Source: Amycolatopsis xylanica (GTDB lineage Bacteria; Actinomycetota; Actinomycetes; Mycobacteriales; Pseudonocardiaceae). Taken from it: a stretch of 64,000 bases of DNA. Within the stretch, counting starts at the first letter, position 1. Every line of letters starts with the position of its first letter. The stretch spans positions 186,001 through 250,000 of the forward strand of contig NZ_FNON01000008.1 in the NCBI RefSeq assembly GCF_900107045.1. Direction: 5' to 3'. The translations under genes and the position numbers were made by a program. Shown piece by piece: positions 24,570-33,519 of this stretch. The notes below the pieces were generated by a model, which saw nothing but the letters and a program-made list of their open reading frames with translations, was not told the origin of the DNA and made no database searches.

Positions 24570-25828
24570 GCCGTCACCTCCTTGCGTCGCGGGGCGAGCA
24601 GCAGGAAGGTGATCACGATCGCGGCGCCCACGGTGCACGCGGCGACGGTGATCGCGGTGCCCGCTCCCCACACCTGCCACGCCAGTCCGAAAAGGACGGA
24701 CGAGACGAAGTAAGAAAGCGCTTGCCCGGACTGCACGATCGAAATCCCCGTGGTGCGCAAGGCTTCCGGCAGCAGCGGCCCGGCCAGCGCCATCAGGATG
24801 CCGTCGGTCGCCGCGTAGAACGCGCCGTAACAGCCGAGCGTGAACACGAAGAGCGGCCAGCCCGAGATCGGGCTGAGCAGCAGCACGTACACGGTGGCGA
24901 GCAGGCCGTACCCGCAGAGCATCACCGGCAGGCGGCCCACCCGGTCGGCCAGCGCGCCGAGCGGCGCGGCGAGCAGCAGATAGGCCAGGTTGGTGCCCAC
25001 CGCGAGCAGCGGGAACCAGCCGGTGGCGATGTCTTCCTTACGCTGCAACAACAGGTAGACGAAGCCGTCGCCGATGGTCGTCATGCCGAGCACGCAAGCG
25101 GCCAGCAGCAGGCGCCGTACCCCGGGACCACGCAGCAACGCCACCACCGCGCGGGGCGAGACCGTGCCGGCGGGCGGACGCGGGCCCCGGCGGTCACGCA
25201 CGAACAGGCACAGCAGCAGCACGCCGATCGCGGCGATGCAGAAACTCGTGACGAAGATGGCGTCGAAGCCGCCCACGCCGGTGGACGAGCCGACCGCGGC
25301 GAGCACACCCACCGCGACCAGCGGCCCGGCGAACGCGCCGACGCTGTCCATCGCGCGATGGACCCCGAAGGCGCGCCCGAGCATGTCCTCCGGCGCGGAC
25401 AGCGTGATCAGCGCGTCGCGCGGCGCGGTGCGCAGGCCCTTGCCGGTGCGGTCGGCCGTCAGCACCACGCCGATCGCCGCGGCGGACGAGCCCGCGGCCA
25501 GCAGGCCGAGCTTGGCCACCGCGGAGAGCCCGTAGCCGAACCCGGCGACCGCCTTGCGCCGTCTGACCCGGTCCGCGACGTACCCGCCGATCAAGCGCAG
25601 GAACGCCGTGGCACCGGTGTAGAGCCCGTCGACCAGACCGTAGGCGGCGGGGCTGAGGTGCAGGCCCAGCACGAGATACACGGGCAGGATGGCGGTCACC
25701 ATCTCCGACGAGATGTCGGTGACGAGACTGACCGTCCCCAGCGCCAGCACGTTCCCGCTCATGGCGCCGAGCGAGCGCCGCGAAAGCCCGCCGGGGTTGT
25801 CCTTGCGGCCTATGGTCGACAGGTACAT
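24566..25828 (-). CDS. MFS transporter
   Basis: 420 residues, about 12 membrane helices. The MFS loop motif is seen as GGYVADRVRRRKAVAGFGYG between helices 2 and 3, repeated as LGALADRVGRLPVMLCGYG in the second half. SLVTDISSEMVTAILPVYLV near the N-terminus is typical of a drug/sugar exporter subgroup of unknown substrate. Only 3 bases separate it from the upstream phosphoesterase gene, so phosphoesterase, MFS, beta-propeller and perhaps chitosanase may form one operon. Confidence 0.85.
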   Translation of the reverse strand: MYLSTIGRKDNPGGLSRRSLGAMSGNVLALGTVSLVTDISSEMVTAILPVYLVLGLHLSPAAYGLVDGLYTGATAFLRLIGGYVADRVRRRKAVAGFGYGLSAVAKLGLLAAGSSAAAIGVVLTADRTGKGLRTAPRDALITLSAPEDMLGRAFGVHRAMDSVGAFAGPLVAVGVLAAVGSSTGVGGFDAIFVTSFCIAAIGVLLLCLFVRDRRGPRPPAGTVSPRAVVALLRGPGVRRLLLAACVLGMTTIGDGFVYLLLQRKEDIATGWFPLLAVGTNLAYLLLAAPLGALADRVGRLPVMLCGYGLLATVYVLLLSPISGWPLFVFTLGCYGAFYAATDGILMALAGPLLPEALRTTGISIVQSGQALSYFVSSVLFGLAWQVWGAGTAITVAACTVGAAIVITFLLLAPRRKEVTA

Positions 25829-25831
25829 GGG

Positions 25832-26698
25832 CTACTGCCAGACGCTCAGGATCGGCGACTTGCCGGCCGCGTTCCCGATGCCGGGCAGGCCGAACGAGGC
25901 TTCGATCGTGCGCAGCACCGAGTAGTGGTTGATGGTGTCGCCGTAGCTGCCCGGCTTGACGTGCGCGCCGGTGAACGTGGTGAAGATCTGGTTCACCGAG
26001 GTGTTGCTGTCCTCGTCGAAGGTGACGATCAGCAGGCTGTTGTGCGTCTTCGCCCACTGCGCGTACGCGTCGAGCTTGTTCTTCAGCCAGCTGTCGCCGG
26101 TGTCGATCCCGCAGTCGTGCATGTCGTTGCACATGTCCGGGGTCACGAAGGCGACGTGCGGCAGCTTCGTGAAGTCGCTCGGGAACGACGAGAAGCGCTT
26201 GTTGCTCGACGACGGCACGTTGCTGAAGTCGACCCAGCTGTTGTGCTTGCGCTTGTAGGTGCCGCTGCTGCAGCCGGTGTACCCGTCGGACGGCATCGCC
26301 TCGGAGTAGCCGGTGAACTTCTTGCCGGCGGCGATCAGCTGCGCGCCGAGGTTGGGCTTGCTGCCGAGGTTGGCCGGGCAGCTGTCGCTGTCGACGCCCT
26401 GGGTCGAGCCGGAGAACAACGCGATGTAGTTCGGCTGGCTCGGGTGCGTGATCGCGAACGAATTGGTGAACTTCGCGCTCTGCGAGGCGAGTTTGTTGAA
26501 GTACGGCGCGCTGGAACTGCCATTGATGGACGAGTACTTCTTGTTCTCGAACATCACCAGCACGATGTGGTCGAACGCGGGAACCGTCGAGGCGACGGCC
26601 TCGATCGCGGGACCGGTCGTGTCCTCATGCGACACCACGACGGCGGTGGCCACACTGGCCGCGACCACCGACGCGGCCGCGATCCGCTTCCAGAACAT
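25832..26698 (-). CDS. secreted phosphoesterase (acid phosphatase/phospholipase C family)
   Basis: 288 residues. Signal peptide MFWKRIAAASVVAASVATAV; then FDHIVLVMFENKKYSSING, the metal- and nucleophile-bearing start of the phosphoesterase family, followed by THPSQPNYIALFSGS and LLIVTFDEDSNTS, which carry further metal ligands. CTGGAGGTTCC precedes the ATG; upstream alternatives are poorer. Expected to hydrolyse phosphomonoesters or phospholipids outside the cell. Confidence 0.85.
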   Translation of the reverse strand: MFWKRIAAASVVAASVATAVVVSHEDTTGPAIEAVASTVPAFDHIVLVMFENKKYSSINGSSSAPYFNKLASQSAKFTNSFAITHPSQPNYIALFSGSTQGVDSDSCPANLGSKPNLGAQLIAAGKKFTGYSEAMPSDGYTGCSSGTYKRKHNSWVDFSNVPSSSNKRFSSFPSDFTKLPHVAFVTPDMCNDMHDCGIDTGDSWLKNKLDAYAQWAKTHNSLLIVTFDEDSNTSVNQIFTTFTGAHVKPGSYGDTINHYSVLRTIEASFGLPGIGNAAGKSPILSVWQ

Positions 26699-26738
26699 GG
26701 AACCTCCAGGGCTGTGCCGAGACATCGGATGTCTCGGG

Positions 26739-26768
26739 GGCATTTAATCCCCAACAGTGGCATTTAAT
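26739..26768. promoter_or_regulatory. GGCATTTAAT direct repeat, exactly 20 bases apart
   Basis: GGCATTTAAT occurs at 26739-26748 and 26759-26768 between the divergent phosphoesterase and MerR genes, next to the hairpin GAGACATCGGATGTCTC (26720-26736). Two helical turns of spacing fits a dimeric regulator. The rest of the 294-base gap (26699-26992) holds no gene. Confidence 0.45.
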
Positions 26769-26992
26769 ACACCAAGATCCACCGAACGGCGTAATTCGGC
26801 CCCTACGAAAGTAGGTGAGACCGGCGTTTTTGGGAATCGCTTGCATAGATCCGTGCATACGTTCGAACTGGTGCATACTTGAATTACCACGGCCGACCGG
26901 CAGTTCCCTCCACCTGCGGTTCTGCCGGTGGTTCTGCCTGGTGTCCCGATCAGCGCCATGTTTCCATCGAGCGCGGTCAAGGGAGATATCAC

Positions 26993-27496
26993 ATGGTATC
27001 GGCGAACGGCTATACGATCGAAGAACTGTCCTCGGCCATTGGCATGTCGGTACGCAATATTCGCGCGCATCAGACACGAGGACTACTGCCCGCGCCCGCG
27101 AAAAGCGGCAGGTTCGCGCTTTACGGACCCGTGCACATGCGACGGCTCGAGCAGATCGCGTCGCTGCAGAAGCAGGGCTTCAACCTGGTTTCCATCGCCG
27201 CGATGCTCGGCGCGGGCCAGGAGTCCCCGGAGTCCGGCGCGGCATCGCCCGAGGTGATGCGCGCGGCGATCGACATGGCGGCGGCGGGCATCCCGCTACC
27301 CACCGCGCTGCGTTTTTTGGCGCAGGCCATGGACAGCGTCACCCCCGTGGCACAGGCCATGGCCGACGCGCACGCCGAACGGGTCCCCGTCCCGTACGCA
27401 GAGGAAGACTTCGCGGAGCTTCTTGTAAGCGCTTTCAGGGTCGCGATCGCGAACCGCGCCGAGCACCGGACCAGGCCGCGAGCGGCCGCGGGCTGA
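26993..27496 (+). CDS. MerR-family transcriptional regulator
   Basis: 167 residues. N-terminal MerR helix-turn-helix and wing: YTIEELSSAIGMSVRNIRAH, QTRGLLPAPAKSGRFALYGP, RRLEQIASLQKQGFNL. The C-terminal half is a helical Ala-rich effector region with no cysteines placed for metal sensing. AAGGGAGATATCAC lies before the ATG. Targets unknown; the direct repeat upstream may be autoregulatory. Confidence 0.85.
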   Translation: MVSANGYTIEELSSAIGMSVRNIRAHQTRGLLPAPAKSGRFALYGPVHMRRLEQIASLQKQGFNLVSIAAMLGAGQESPESGAASPEVMRAAIDMAAAGIPLPTALRFLAQAMDSVTPVAQAMADAHAERVPVPYAEEDFAELLVSAFRVAIANRAEHRTRPRAAAG

Positions 27497-27504
27497 CGTC
27501 CGGG

Positions 27505-27541
27505 GATGTCTCCGCGGCGGCCCTGCCGTCGCGGAGACATC
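27505..27541. terminator. 12-bp stem bidirectional terminator
   Basis: GATGTCTCCGCG (27505-27516) pairs perfectly with CGCGGAGACATC (27530-27541). It lies between the convergent MerR and NmrA-like genes. Confidence 0.7.
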
Positions 27542-27556
27542 GGATCACCCTGACGG

Positions 27557-28294
27557 TCAGTTCAGCCAGTCGGCCAGCCGGACCTGCCCGATCAGCGCAC
27601 CCGTGCCGGGCAGCAGCGTCCGCTCACCCAGCTTCTCGCCGAAGTAGCGGGCCTCCCGGTCGGTCACGACCTCACGCGCGTCGTTCTTCGCCGCGAGCAC
27701 GGTGCGGATCCAGCCGTCGAGGCCGAACACCTCGGGCCCGGCGATCTCGACGACCCCGTCGAGCGGGTCCCCGACCGCGGTCCGCCCGACGACCGCGGCG
27801 ACGTCGGCGGCCGCGACCGGCTGCACCCCGCCGTCCGGCAGCCGCACGACGCCGCCGGCGGTCGCGCTGTCCGCGATCCCGGCGGCGAACTCGAAGAACT
27901 GCGTGGCGTGCACCAGCGAGTAGCGCAGCCCCGACTCCCGGATCAGCTTCTCCTGCGCCACCTTGGCCCGCATGTATCCCGAGTCAGCCGCCCGCTCGGC
28001 CCCGACGACCGACAGCGCGACGTAGTGCCCGACGCCGGCGGCGTCGGCGGCCGCGGTCAGGTTGCCGGTGGAGGTCGTGAAGAAGGCCAGCACGTCGTCA
28101 TCGGCGAACGACGGCGAGTTCGACACGTCGACCAGCACGTCCGCGCCCTGCAGCACCTCCTTGAGCCCCTGCCCGGTGATCGTGTCGACGCCGGTCGAGG
28201 GGGCGGCGGGCACCGCGTCGTGCCCGTGTTCGGTGAGCCGGGCGACGACAGTCGACCCGATCAGCCCGGTCCCGCCGATCACGACGACCTTCAT
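27557..28294 (-). CDS. NmrA-like NAD(P)-binding SDR protein
   Basis: 245 residues. MKVVVIGGTGLIGSTVVARL is an atypical-SDR Rossmann motif; VALSVVGAERAADSGYMRAK carries the usual Ser and the residual Tyr-x-x-x-Lys; the C-terminal half is short, as in NmrA/HSCARG-type redox sensors or anthocyanin-reductase relatives. No operon partner. Role could be a redox-sensing regulator or a quinone-type reductase. Confidence 0.8.
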   Translation of the reverse strand: MKVVVIGGTGLIGSTVVARLTEHGHDAVPAAPSTGVDTITGQGLKEVLQGADVLVDVSNSPSFADDDVLAFFTTSTGNLTAAADAAGVGHYVALSVVGAERAADSGYMRAKVAQEKLIRESGLRYSLVHATQFFEFAAGIADSATAGGVVRLPDGGVQPVAAADVAAVVGRTAVGDPLDGVVEIAGPEVFGLDGWIRTVLAAKNDAREVVTDREARYFGEKLGERTLLPGTGALIGQVRLADWLN

Positions 28295-28382
28295 GAGTGG
28301 CTCCTTACGTCCTGCGTCCGGCCGCTCCGGAACGCCTGCGAACAGCTAGGACAAGGCACCGCCCTGATCTGTGACACGCCCC

Positions 28383-28436
28383 GGGGGTCGTGAGTGTTCA
28401 GACCGGTTAGAACCGGCCGCATCACTCACGACCCCC
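28383..28436. repeat. palindromic repeat family A copy
   Basis: GGGGGTCGTGAGTG...CACTCACGACCCCC with centre ACCGGTTAGAACCGG. Like the copy at 22320 it lies between divergent genes. Confidence 0.8.
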
Positions 28437-28547
28437 AGGGGCGCGTTAGGCCGATCGAGTGAAGCGCGAGATTTCCGGCGGCGGGTGTCGATCGGGGGCG
28501 GTGGCCGTTCGACGCAGGGGTAAGAAGCCGAACTGAAGGAGAAACCA

Positions 28548-28991
28548 ATGACTGCCACCATCGCCGCCCCCACCCAGGTCAAGACCTCCACCCAGGTCAA
28601 GACCCCCGTCCGCGTGGTCACGGCCACCGTCCGGAGCCTCGTCGGGCTGCTGTTCACCGTGACCGGCGCGAACGGGTTCCTGAACTTCATGCCCGGTGAC
28701 GCGAGCGGGCTGCCCGAGGGCGCGCTGAAGTTCACCGTCGCCCTGTTCGAGACCGGGTACATGCTGCCGCTGGTCGCCGGGGTCCAGCTCGTGGCCGGGA
28801 TCCTGTTCCTGCTGAACCGGTTCGTGCCGCTGGCGCTGGCGGTGCTGGCGCCGATCGTGGTGGGGATCTTCGCGTTCCACGTCTTCCTGGAGCCGTCGGG
28901 GCTGGTGCTCGCCGGGGCGATCGCGGCGGCCGAGGTCTACCTGGCGTGGGCTCACCGGGACGCGTTCCGGGGGATGCTGCGGGCGAAATAG
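28548..28991 (+). CDS. DoxX-like membrane protein
   Basis: 147 residues with four membrane segments: SLVGLLFTVTGANGFLNF, ALFETGYMLPLVAGVQLVAG, FVPLALAVLAPIVVGIFAFH, LVLAGAIAAAEVYLAWAH. This is the DoxX/SURF4-like arrangement, with the acidic VALFETGYMLPL motif. Physiological role unknown; family members take part in redox and detoxification complexes. GAAGGAGAAACC precedes the ATG. Confidence 0.75.
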   Translation: MTATIAAPTQVKTSTQVKTPVRVVTATVRSLVGLLFTVTGANGFLNFMPGDASGLPEGALKFTVALFETGYMLPLVAGVQLVAGILFLLNRFVPLALAVLAPIVVGIFAFHVFLEPSGLVLAGAIAAAEVYLAWAHRDAFRGMLRAK

Positions 28992-29039
28992 CGGCTGAGG
29001 CATCGACGCAGGGGCACTGGCCGCGTACTTTCTGCTTGT

Positions 29040-29843
29040 ATGTGGCACTACGCGCTGTGGGGGCTGGCCGGGGCGGCGGTCGGCGCGGCCGTGCCGATCG
29101 TCGTGGTGAAGCGCCGTCGGGAGCCGGAACCCGACAAGACCGGTCCCGACAAGACCCAGGTGTCGCAGGCGCTGCTGACGTTCTCGACCGAGATGTCGCA
29201 GCGGATCGGGCCGCTGATCGACCGGCAGCTGGCGATCATCGACCGGCTGGAACAGACCGAAGAGGACCCTGACCGGCTGGCCAAGCTGTTCGAATTGGAC
29301 CAGATGGCGACCCTGATGCGGCGGAACCAGGAGCGCCTGCTGCTGCTCGCGGGCGCTCCTTATCCGCGGCAGGTCGATCGGCCGGCCCCGCTCGAGGACG
29401 TGCTGGGTGCGGCCGTGTCGGCCGTCGAGGAGTACACCCGGGTGGAGGTGCACCAGGTGATCGGGTTCGCCGTGGTGGGCGACGCCGTGTTCGACCTGGT
29501 CCACCTGATCACCGAGCTGCTCGCCAACGCGACCTCGTTCTCGCCGCCGGACACGAAGGTCATCCTGCGGGTGAAGGCCACCGACGAGGGCGATCTGAAG
29601 GTCGAGATCGCCGACGCCGGGCTCGGGCTGGACGAGCCGGAGCTCGGCAAGGCCAACAGCAGGCTGGTGACCCCGCACGAGATCGACCTCGGGGCGGGCA
29701 CCCATCTCGGGCTGGACGTGGTGGCGCTGGTGAGCAGGCGGCAGGGCATCACCGTCAGCCTGCGCGGCAACGACGATGACGGCCTGACCGCCGAGTTCAC
29801 CGTTCCGGCCGCGCTGCTCAAGGATGAGCGGGCGGAGGGGTGA
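29040..29843 (+). CDS. membrane-tethered HATPase (conservon CvnA-like kinase remnant)
   Basis: 267 residues. One N-terminal membrane helix, a coiled-coil-like helix with DLVHLITELLANATSFSPPD as the N box, then VEIADAGLGLDEPELGKANSRLV (G1 region) and AGTHLGLDVVALVSRRQGI (G2 region). It resembles the C-terminal kinase part of actinomycete CvnA/nitrate-sensing histidine kinases but lacks their extracytoplasmic sensor and HAMP domain and the usual roadblock partner genes. It may be a solitary scaffold or ATP-binding protein. Confidence 0.7.
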   Translation: MWHYALWGLAGAAVGAAVPIVVVKRRREPEPDKTGPDKTQVSQALLTFSTEMSQRIGPLIDRQLAIIDRLEQTEEDPDRLAKLFELDQMATLMRRNQERLLLLAGAPYPRQVDRPAPLEDVLGAAVSAVEEYTRVEVHQVIGFAVVGDAVFDLVHLITELLANATSFSPPDTKVILRVKATDEGDLKVEIADAGLGLDEPELGKANSRLVTPHEIDLGAGTHLGLDVVALVSRRQGITVSLRGNDDDGLTAEFTVPAALLKDERAEG

Positions 29844-31011
29844 CCGCGGCCGCCGCGATCTGCTGGACGATCCGCGGCTGGCCGTCGGGTGACTTGACGG
29901 TGGCGTTGACCGAGTAGGCCACCTTCCGCCTCAGGTCCCGGGTCGCGAAGACGCCGCTCGAGTAGCCGTAGCGGCTGCCGGTCTTGCCCCAGACCGTGAG
30001 GTCCTTGGTCAGCTTGAGGCTCATCAGGCCCTGGCTGTAGGTCGCCATCCCCTTGCCGTCGAACATGGGCACCTGGGGCACGGTGAACAGCCTCGGCATC
30101 ATCTCCGCGCCGAGCAGGCGGCCGTCGAACAACCCGGTGATGAACGCGTCCAGGTCGGCCGCGGTGGAGATGATGGCGCCGGCGGCGCCGGGGATCGACT
30201 GGTTCATCTCGGTCACGTCGGCGAACTTCGACCCGTCCCGTGTGACGATGTCCGTGTGGATGCCGGTGAGGTCGACCCCGTCGACGTTGAGGTAGCCGCG
30301 AGCCGCAGGGTTCGGCAGGCGGGGATCGTCGTTCGGGTAGTAGGTGTGGCACAGGCCCAGCGGCTCGGTGATCCGCTCACGCAGATTCCGGGCGTAGGAC
30401 CGGCCGGTGACCTTCTCGACGAGCATCCCGGCGGTGACGTACGCGGTGTTGGTGTACTTCTGCGCGGTGCCCGGCTGGAAGTCGATCGGGTGCCTCAACG
30501 CCGTTTCCACCACCTGGCGCGGACTCCAGTGGTCGTACCGGTGCCGGAGAATCCACTGTGGATCGTAAAGCTCCGGGATGTCCACCGAAGGCAGGCCGGA
30601 GGTGTGGTCGAGCAAGGTGTACACCGGGATCCGTGGGTAGTCCGCCGGGAGCAGTCCGGGCAGGTAGCGCTGCACGGGCTCGTCGAGGTCGATCCGGTGC
30701 TCCTGCGCGAGCTGCAACACCATCACGGCGGTGTAGACCTTGGTGGTGCTGCCTATGCGGAAGTAGCCGTCCGGCCGGACCGGAGCGTCGCTGCGGAGAT
30801 CTGAGACACCGGAGGTGCCGGACCACTGTCCCTTCTCCCCGGTGATCCGGACCAGCGCGCCGGTCGTGTCGATGTCGGGCAGGCCGGCGATCGCGGCGCG
30901 CAGCGCGGTTTCGTTGATGGGCGGGATCTCGGGGACGTCATCCGCGAGCGCGGGCAGTGCGGTGAGCGTGAGCGCGGCGGCGGTGGCCAGTGCGGTGAGT
31001 GCTGTTCTCAT
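29818..31011 (-). CDS. secreted serine hydrolase (beta-lactamase/DD-peptidase family)
   Basis: 397 residues. Signal peptide MRTALTALATAAALTLTALPAL. The three class C-type motifs are present: SxxK in FRIGSTTKVYTA, YxN in AQKYTNTAYVTAG, and KTG in VWGKTGSRYGYSSG, with LLDHTSGLPS between. This is the D-alanyl-D-alanine carboxypeptidase/esterase type. The gene overlaps the convergent HATPase gene by 26 bases. A perfect palindrome TGGCGGATCCGCCA lies 80 bases upstream of the start. Confidence 0.88.
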   Translation of the reverse strand: MRTALTALATAAALTLTALPALADDVPEIPPINETALRAAIAGLPDIDTTGALVRITGEKGQWSGTSGVSDLRSDAPVRPDGYFRIGSTTKVYTAVMVLQLAQEHRIDLDEPVQRYLPGLLPADYPRIPVYTLLDHTSGLPSVDIPELYDPQWILRHRYDHWSPRQVVETALRHPIDFQPGTAQKYTNTAYVTAGMLVEKVTGRSYARNLRERITEPLGLCHTYYPNDDPRLPNPAARGYLNVDGVDLTGIHTDIVTRDGSKFADVTEMNQSIPGAAGAIISTAADLDAFITGLFDGRLLGAEMMPRLFTVPQVPMFDGKGMATYSQGLMSLKLTKDLTVWGKTGSRYGYSSGVFATRDLRRKVAYSVNATVKSPDGQPRIVQQIAAAAVTPPPAHP

Positions 31012-31352
31012 GTCACGAGGATGTCCACTCGCGACAGCACGGACATCAGGGATCGGCCCGGTGTCGAAAGATCAGGGACGTCAGGGAATTGGCGGATCCG
31101 CCAGCTTGACGCTCGGTCGGCCGACCGGTAAGCGACCAACCGTCTACGAGGCCGGGCCTGGCTGGACAATACGTTTCGCGATTCGCAACGAGCGGCTTTG
31201 CCTGTCGCCCGTATGGCGGCTTATAACACTGTTGTTGTGAAGGTTATTCTTCTTTTCGGCGACCTCGAGGGCGGCCGGGCGGTATGCCCTGCCGCGGCCA
31301 TCGCCACCATTTCGGTATTCCCCTTTTCCATTCCCTTTGAAAGGTTTCTTCA
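31012..31352. other. 341-base gap, promoter DNA between divergent genes
   Basis: No convincing coding region. It holds a perfect 14-base palindrome TGGCGGATCCGCCA (31090-31103) on the serine-hydrolase side and a comparatively AT-rich, pyrimidine-rich stretch (about 31215-31350, with TTATAACACTGTTG and TTATTCTTCTTTTC) before the small secreted protein gene. Both look like promoter or operator DNA; no defined promoter can be named. Confidence 0.4.
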
Positions 31353-31778
31353 ATGCGCGTCAGTTACGCGATCTTCGCCGTGTCCGCGGCCATGCTCGCA
31401 CTCGCCCCGTCGGCCATGGCGGCGCCCTACTCCGGCAACCTGGGCACGGCGACCTACCAGGGCGTCGCCAAGTACACCAGCGACTACTCGGCCAGCTGGG
31501 ACGACGTGGCCTGCGAAAAGTCGGCCAACCTACCGAGCCTGCCCAAGGGGAACATCGCCGCGCTGAACCTGGCCCAGTACGGCAGCGAGCACTCGAGCAG
31601 CGTCAACTGCGGCGTCGTCGTGCAGGTGACCGGCCCCAAGGGAACGGTCAAGGTGCAGATCGTCGACGCGGTCGGCGGGCAGAGAAAAGGCGACCTGGTA
31701 CTGAGCAAGGACGCTTTCGCCAAGATCGGAACGCTCGGCAACGGTATTGAAAAGATCACCTGGAGCGTCGCGCCCTGA
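31353..31778 (+). CDS. small secreted double-psi beta-barrel protein (papain-inhibitor/expansin-like)
   Basis: 141 residues. Signal peptide MRVSYAIFAVSAAMLALAPS...AMA; mature part of about 118 residues with two cysteines. The segment VQIVDAVGGQRKGDLVLSKDAFAKIG is close to the double-psi barrel signature shared by RlpA, expansin and the Streptomyces papain inhibitor; the length fits the last. GAAAGG precedes the ATG. It could inhibit proteases or bind cell-wall glycan outside the cell. Confidence 0.65.
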   Translation: MRVSYAIFAVSAAMLALAPSAMAAPYSGNLGTATYQGVAKYTSDYSASWDDVACEKSANLPSLPKGNIAALNLAQYGSEHSSSVNCGVVVQVTGPKGTVKVQIVDAVGGQRKGDLVLSKDAFAKIGTLGNGIEKITWSVAP

Positions 31779-31786
31779 CTTTGAGA

Positions 31787-31827
31787 GGGTGATTCCGGCC
31801 AGTCCGCCGCCCGGGCCGGAATCACCC
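31787..31827. terminator. 14-bp stem bidirectional terminator
   Basis: GGGTGATTCCGGCC (31787-31800) pairs perfectly with GGCCGGAATCACCC (31814-31827), between the convergent secreted-protein gene and the PPTase gene. It marks the left border of the biosynthetic cluster. Confidence 0.75.
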
Positions 31828-31847
31828 CCGGAATTCAGGTAAAGCTC

Positions 31848-32507
31848 CTAACCAAATCGAATATCGCGGACGGCGGCGATGACCACTTCGCCCGCCACCG
31901 TGAAAGCCCCGGCGAAACCGGTGATCCCGCGAGGACCAGGCACCAGCAGCCGGGCCGTGAACGTGCGCTCGGCCGGGTCGATGGTCACGTCGGCCTCGTG
32001 GAAGTCCAGCCACTGACCGGTGAGCGGAAACCATGCTTTGTAGACGGCCTCCTTCACGCAGAAGACGAGCCGGTCCCAGTGCATGCCGTCCGGCAGCCGG
32101 GCGAGCCGGTCGCGCTCGGCTCGGGTCGCGATCATCGGGAGCAGTCCTTCGGTCAGCGGCCGGTGCGGCTCGGCGTCGATGCCGAGCGCGGGCACGGTCC
32201 CGGCACGCGCGACGACCGCCGCGCTGTAGCCGTCGCAGTGGGTGATGCTGCCGATGATCCCGTTCGGCCACAACGGTTCGCCGGACGGGCCACGCAGGAT
32301 CGGGGCGGGCGGATGCCCCAGCGCGGCCAAGGCGCGGCGGGCGCAGGTGCGTGCCGTAGTGAAGGTGCGCAGCCTGCGGGCGCCGACGTCTTGGACGAGG
32401 ACACGTTCCGCCGGGTGCAGCGCGATGCCGGGATCCTCACCCCAGATCTCCGCCGCCGAAGCCGCGGCGGGAATGAGCCGCCCGATGGCCGGGGATTCGG
32501 AGAGCAT
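31848..32507 (-). CDS. 4'-phosphopantetheinyl transferase (EntD/Sfp type)
   Basis: 219 residues. ALGIDAEPHRPLTE carries the Mg-binding Asp-x-Glu and FCVKEAVYKAWFPL the Lys-Glu...Lys motif of Sfp-type transferases; IIGSITHCDGYSAAVVA is the upstream conserved block. It transfers phosphopantetheine from CoA to a carrier protein serine, probably the cluster ACP at 42911. It is divergent from the acyltransferase gene, 46 bases away. Its position at the edge of the cluster supports a dedicated role. Confidence 0.9.
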   Translation of the reverse strand: MLSESPAIGRLIPAAASAAEIWGEDPGIALHPAERVLVQDVGARRLRTFTTARTCARRALAALGHPPAPILRGPSGEPLWPNGIIGSITHCDGYSAAVVARAGTVPALGIDAEPHRPLTEGLLPMIATRAERDRLARLPDGMHWDRLVFCVKEAVYKAWFPLTGQWLDFHEADVTIDPAERTFTARLLVPGPRGITGFAGAFTVAGEVVIAAVRDIRFG

Positions 32508-32553
32508 TTCCGAATGCTACCCGAAATACCACCGCGTCTGGCAGACTGGAATC

Positions 32554-33519
32554 ATGCCTCGGAAAATCGCGATCTTGTTCCCCGGCCAGGGCGCTCAGCA
32601 TCACTCGATGGGCACCGGACTGTACGGCACTGAGCCCGTTTTCACGGCGGCCATGGACGCATTTTTCGACGCACCAGGCCATGCCGGTGCCACGCTGCGT
32701 GAAGAATGGCTGGCGCCGGAACAAAGCGCGCTCTTCGACGATGTCTCACGGGCCCAGCCGCTGCTGTTCGCGCTCGGGTGCGCGCTCGCCGCGATGGTCC
32801 GCGCGCACGGCGTCGAGCCGGACGCACTGCTCGGGCACAGCGTCGGCGAACTGTCCGCGGCGTGCACGGCGGACGTGTTTTCCCTTGCGGATTCGGGGAA
32901 AGTCATGCGAGCGCGGATCGACGCCGTCGCCAAGACCGTGCCGGGTGGCATGCTCGCGGTCGCCACTGATCCGGAGCGGATCGCGCCCTACCTGACGCCG
33001 GCCGTCGTCATCGGCGCGGTGAACACTCCTCGCCAGCTCCTGCTTTCCGGACCGGCCGCCGAACTCGCCGAAGTGGCGGCACGCCTTTCCGAAAATGGTT
33101 TCGCCTGTCAGCCAGCGCGGTCGGAACAGGCGTTTCACAGCCCGGCATGCGCATTGGCCGCGAAAGAATTCGCCGAAGGTTTCCGGGATGTCACTCTTTC
33201 CGCGCCGAAAGTCCGGATCCAGTCGACCGGGACCGGTTCACCGGTGACCGATCAGGAAGCGCTGGACCCGGATTTCTGGGCACGGCAATTGGCCCATCCG
33301 GTGCTGTTCTGGTCGGCTTTGGACAACCTGCTGACCGAGGGTGACGACTACCTGCTGCTGGAGGCGGGACCCGGCGGAAGCTGCAGCGCGATGGCCCGGC
33401 GTCACCCGGCGCTGAAGTCCAAGCGGAGCACGCTGCTGCCGCTGCTTCCCAACGCCGGTGGCGATCCGGCCGCCGCGCTCGATCTCGTGCGGGCGGCCAT
33501 CACCGTCGCGCACGCTTAG
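32554..33519 (+). CDS. acyl-CoA:ACP acyltransferase (discrete AT)
   Basis: 321 residues. FPGQGAQHHSMG at the N-terminus and the active-site LLGHSVGELSAA (Ser96), followed by EQAFHSPAC with the catalytic His region, define a PKS/FabD-type acyltransferase. It probably loads malonyl or another acyl group onto the ACP. The cluster has a second such gene at 45842, so the two may differ in substrate (starter versus extender). It ends 4 bases inside the convergent SCP2 gene. Confidence 0.88.
   Translation: MPRKIAILFPGQGAQHHSMGTGLYGTEPVFTAAMDAFFDAPGHAGATLREEWLAPEQSALFDDVSRAQPLLFALGCALAAMVRAHGVEPDALLGHSVGELSAACTADVFSLADSGKVMRARIDAVAKTVPGGMLAVATDPERIAPYLTPAVVIGAVNTPRQLLLSGPAAELAEVAARLSENGFACQPARSEQAFHSPACALAAKEFAEGFRDVTLSAPKVRIQSTGTGSPVTDQEALDPDFWARQLAHPVLFWSALDNLLTEGDDYLLLEAGPGGSCSAMARRHPALKSKRSTLLPLLPNAGGDPAAALDLVRAAITVAHA

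Noticed and set aside
24722..26767. Long plus-strand frame opposite the MFS and phosphoesterase genes
   Set aside because: No domain, extreme Arg/Gly/Gln bias and a frame crossing two real genes; an antisense artefact.
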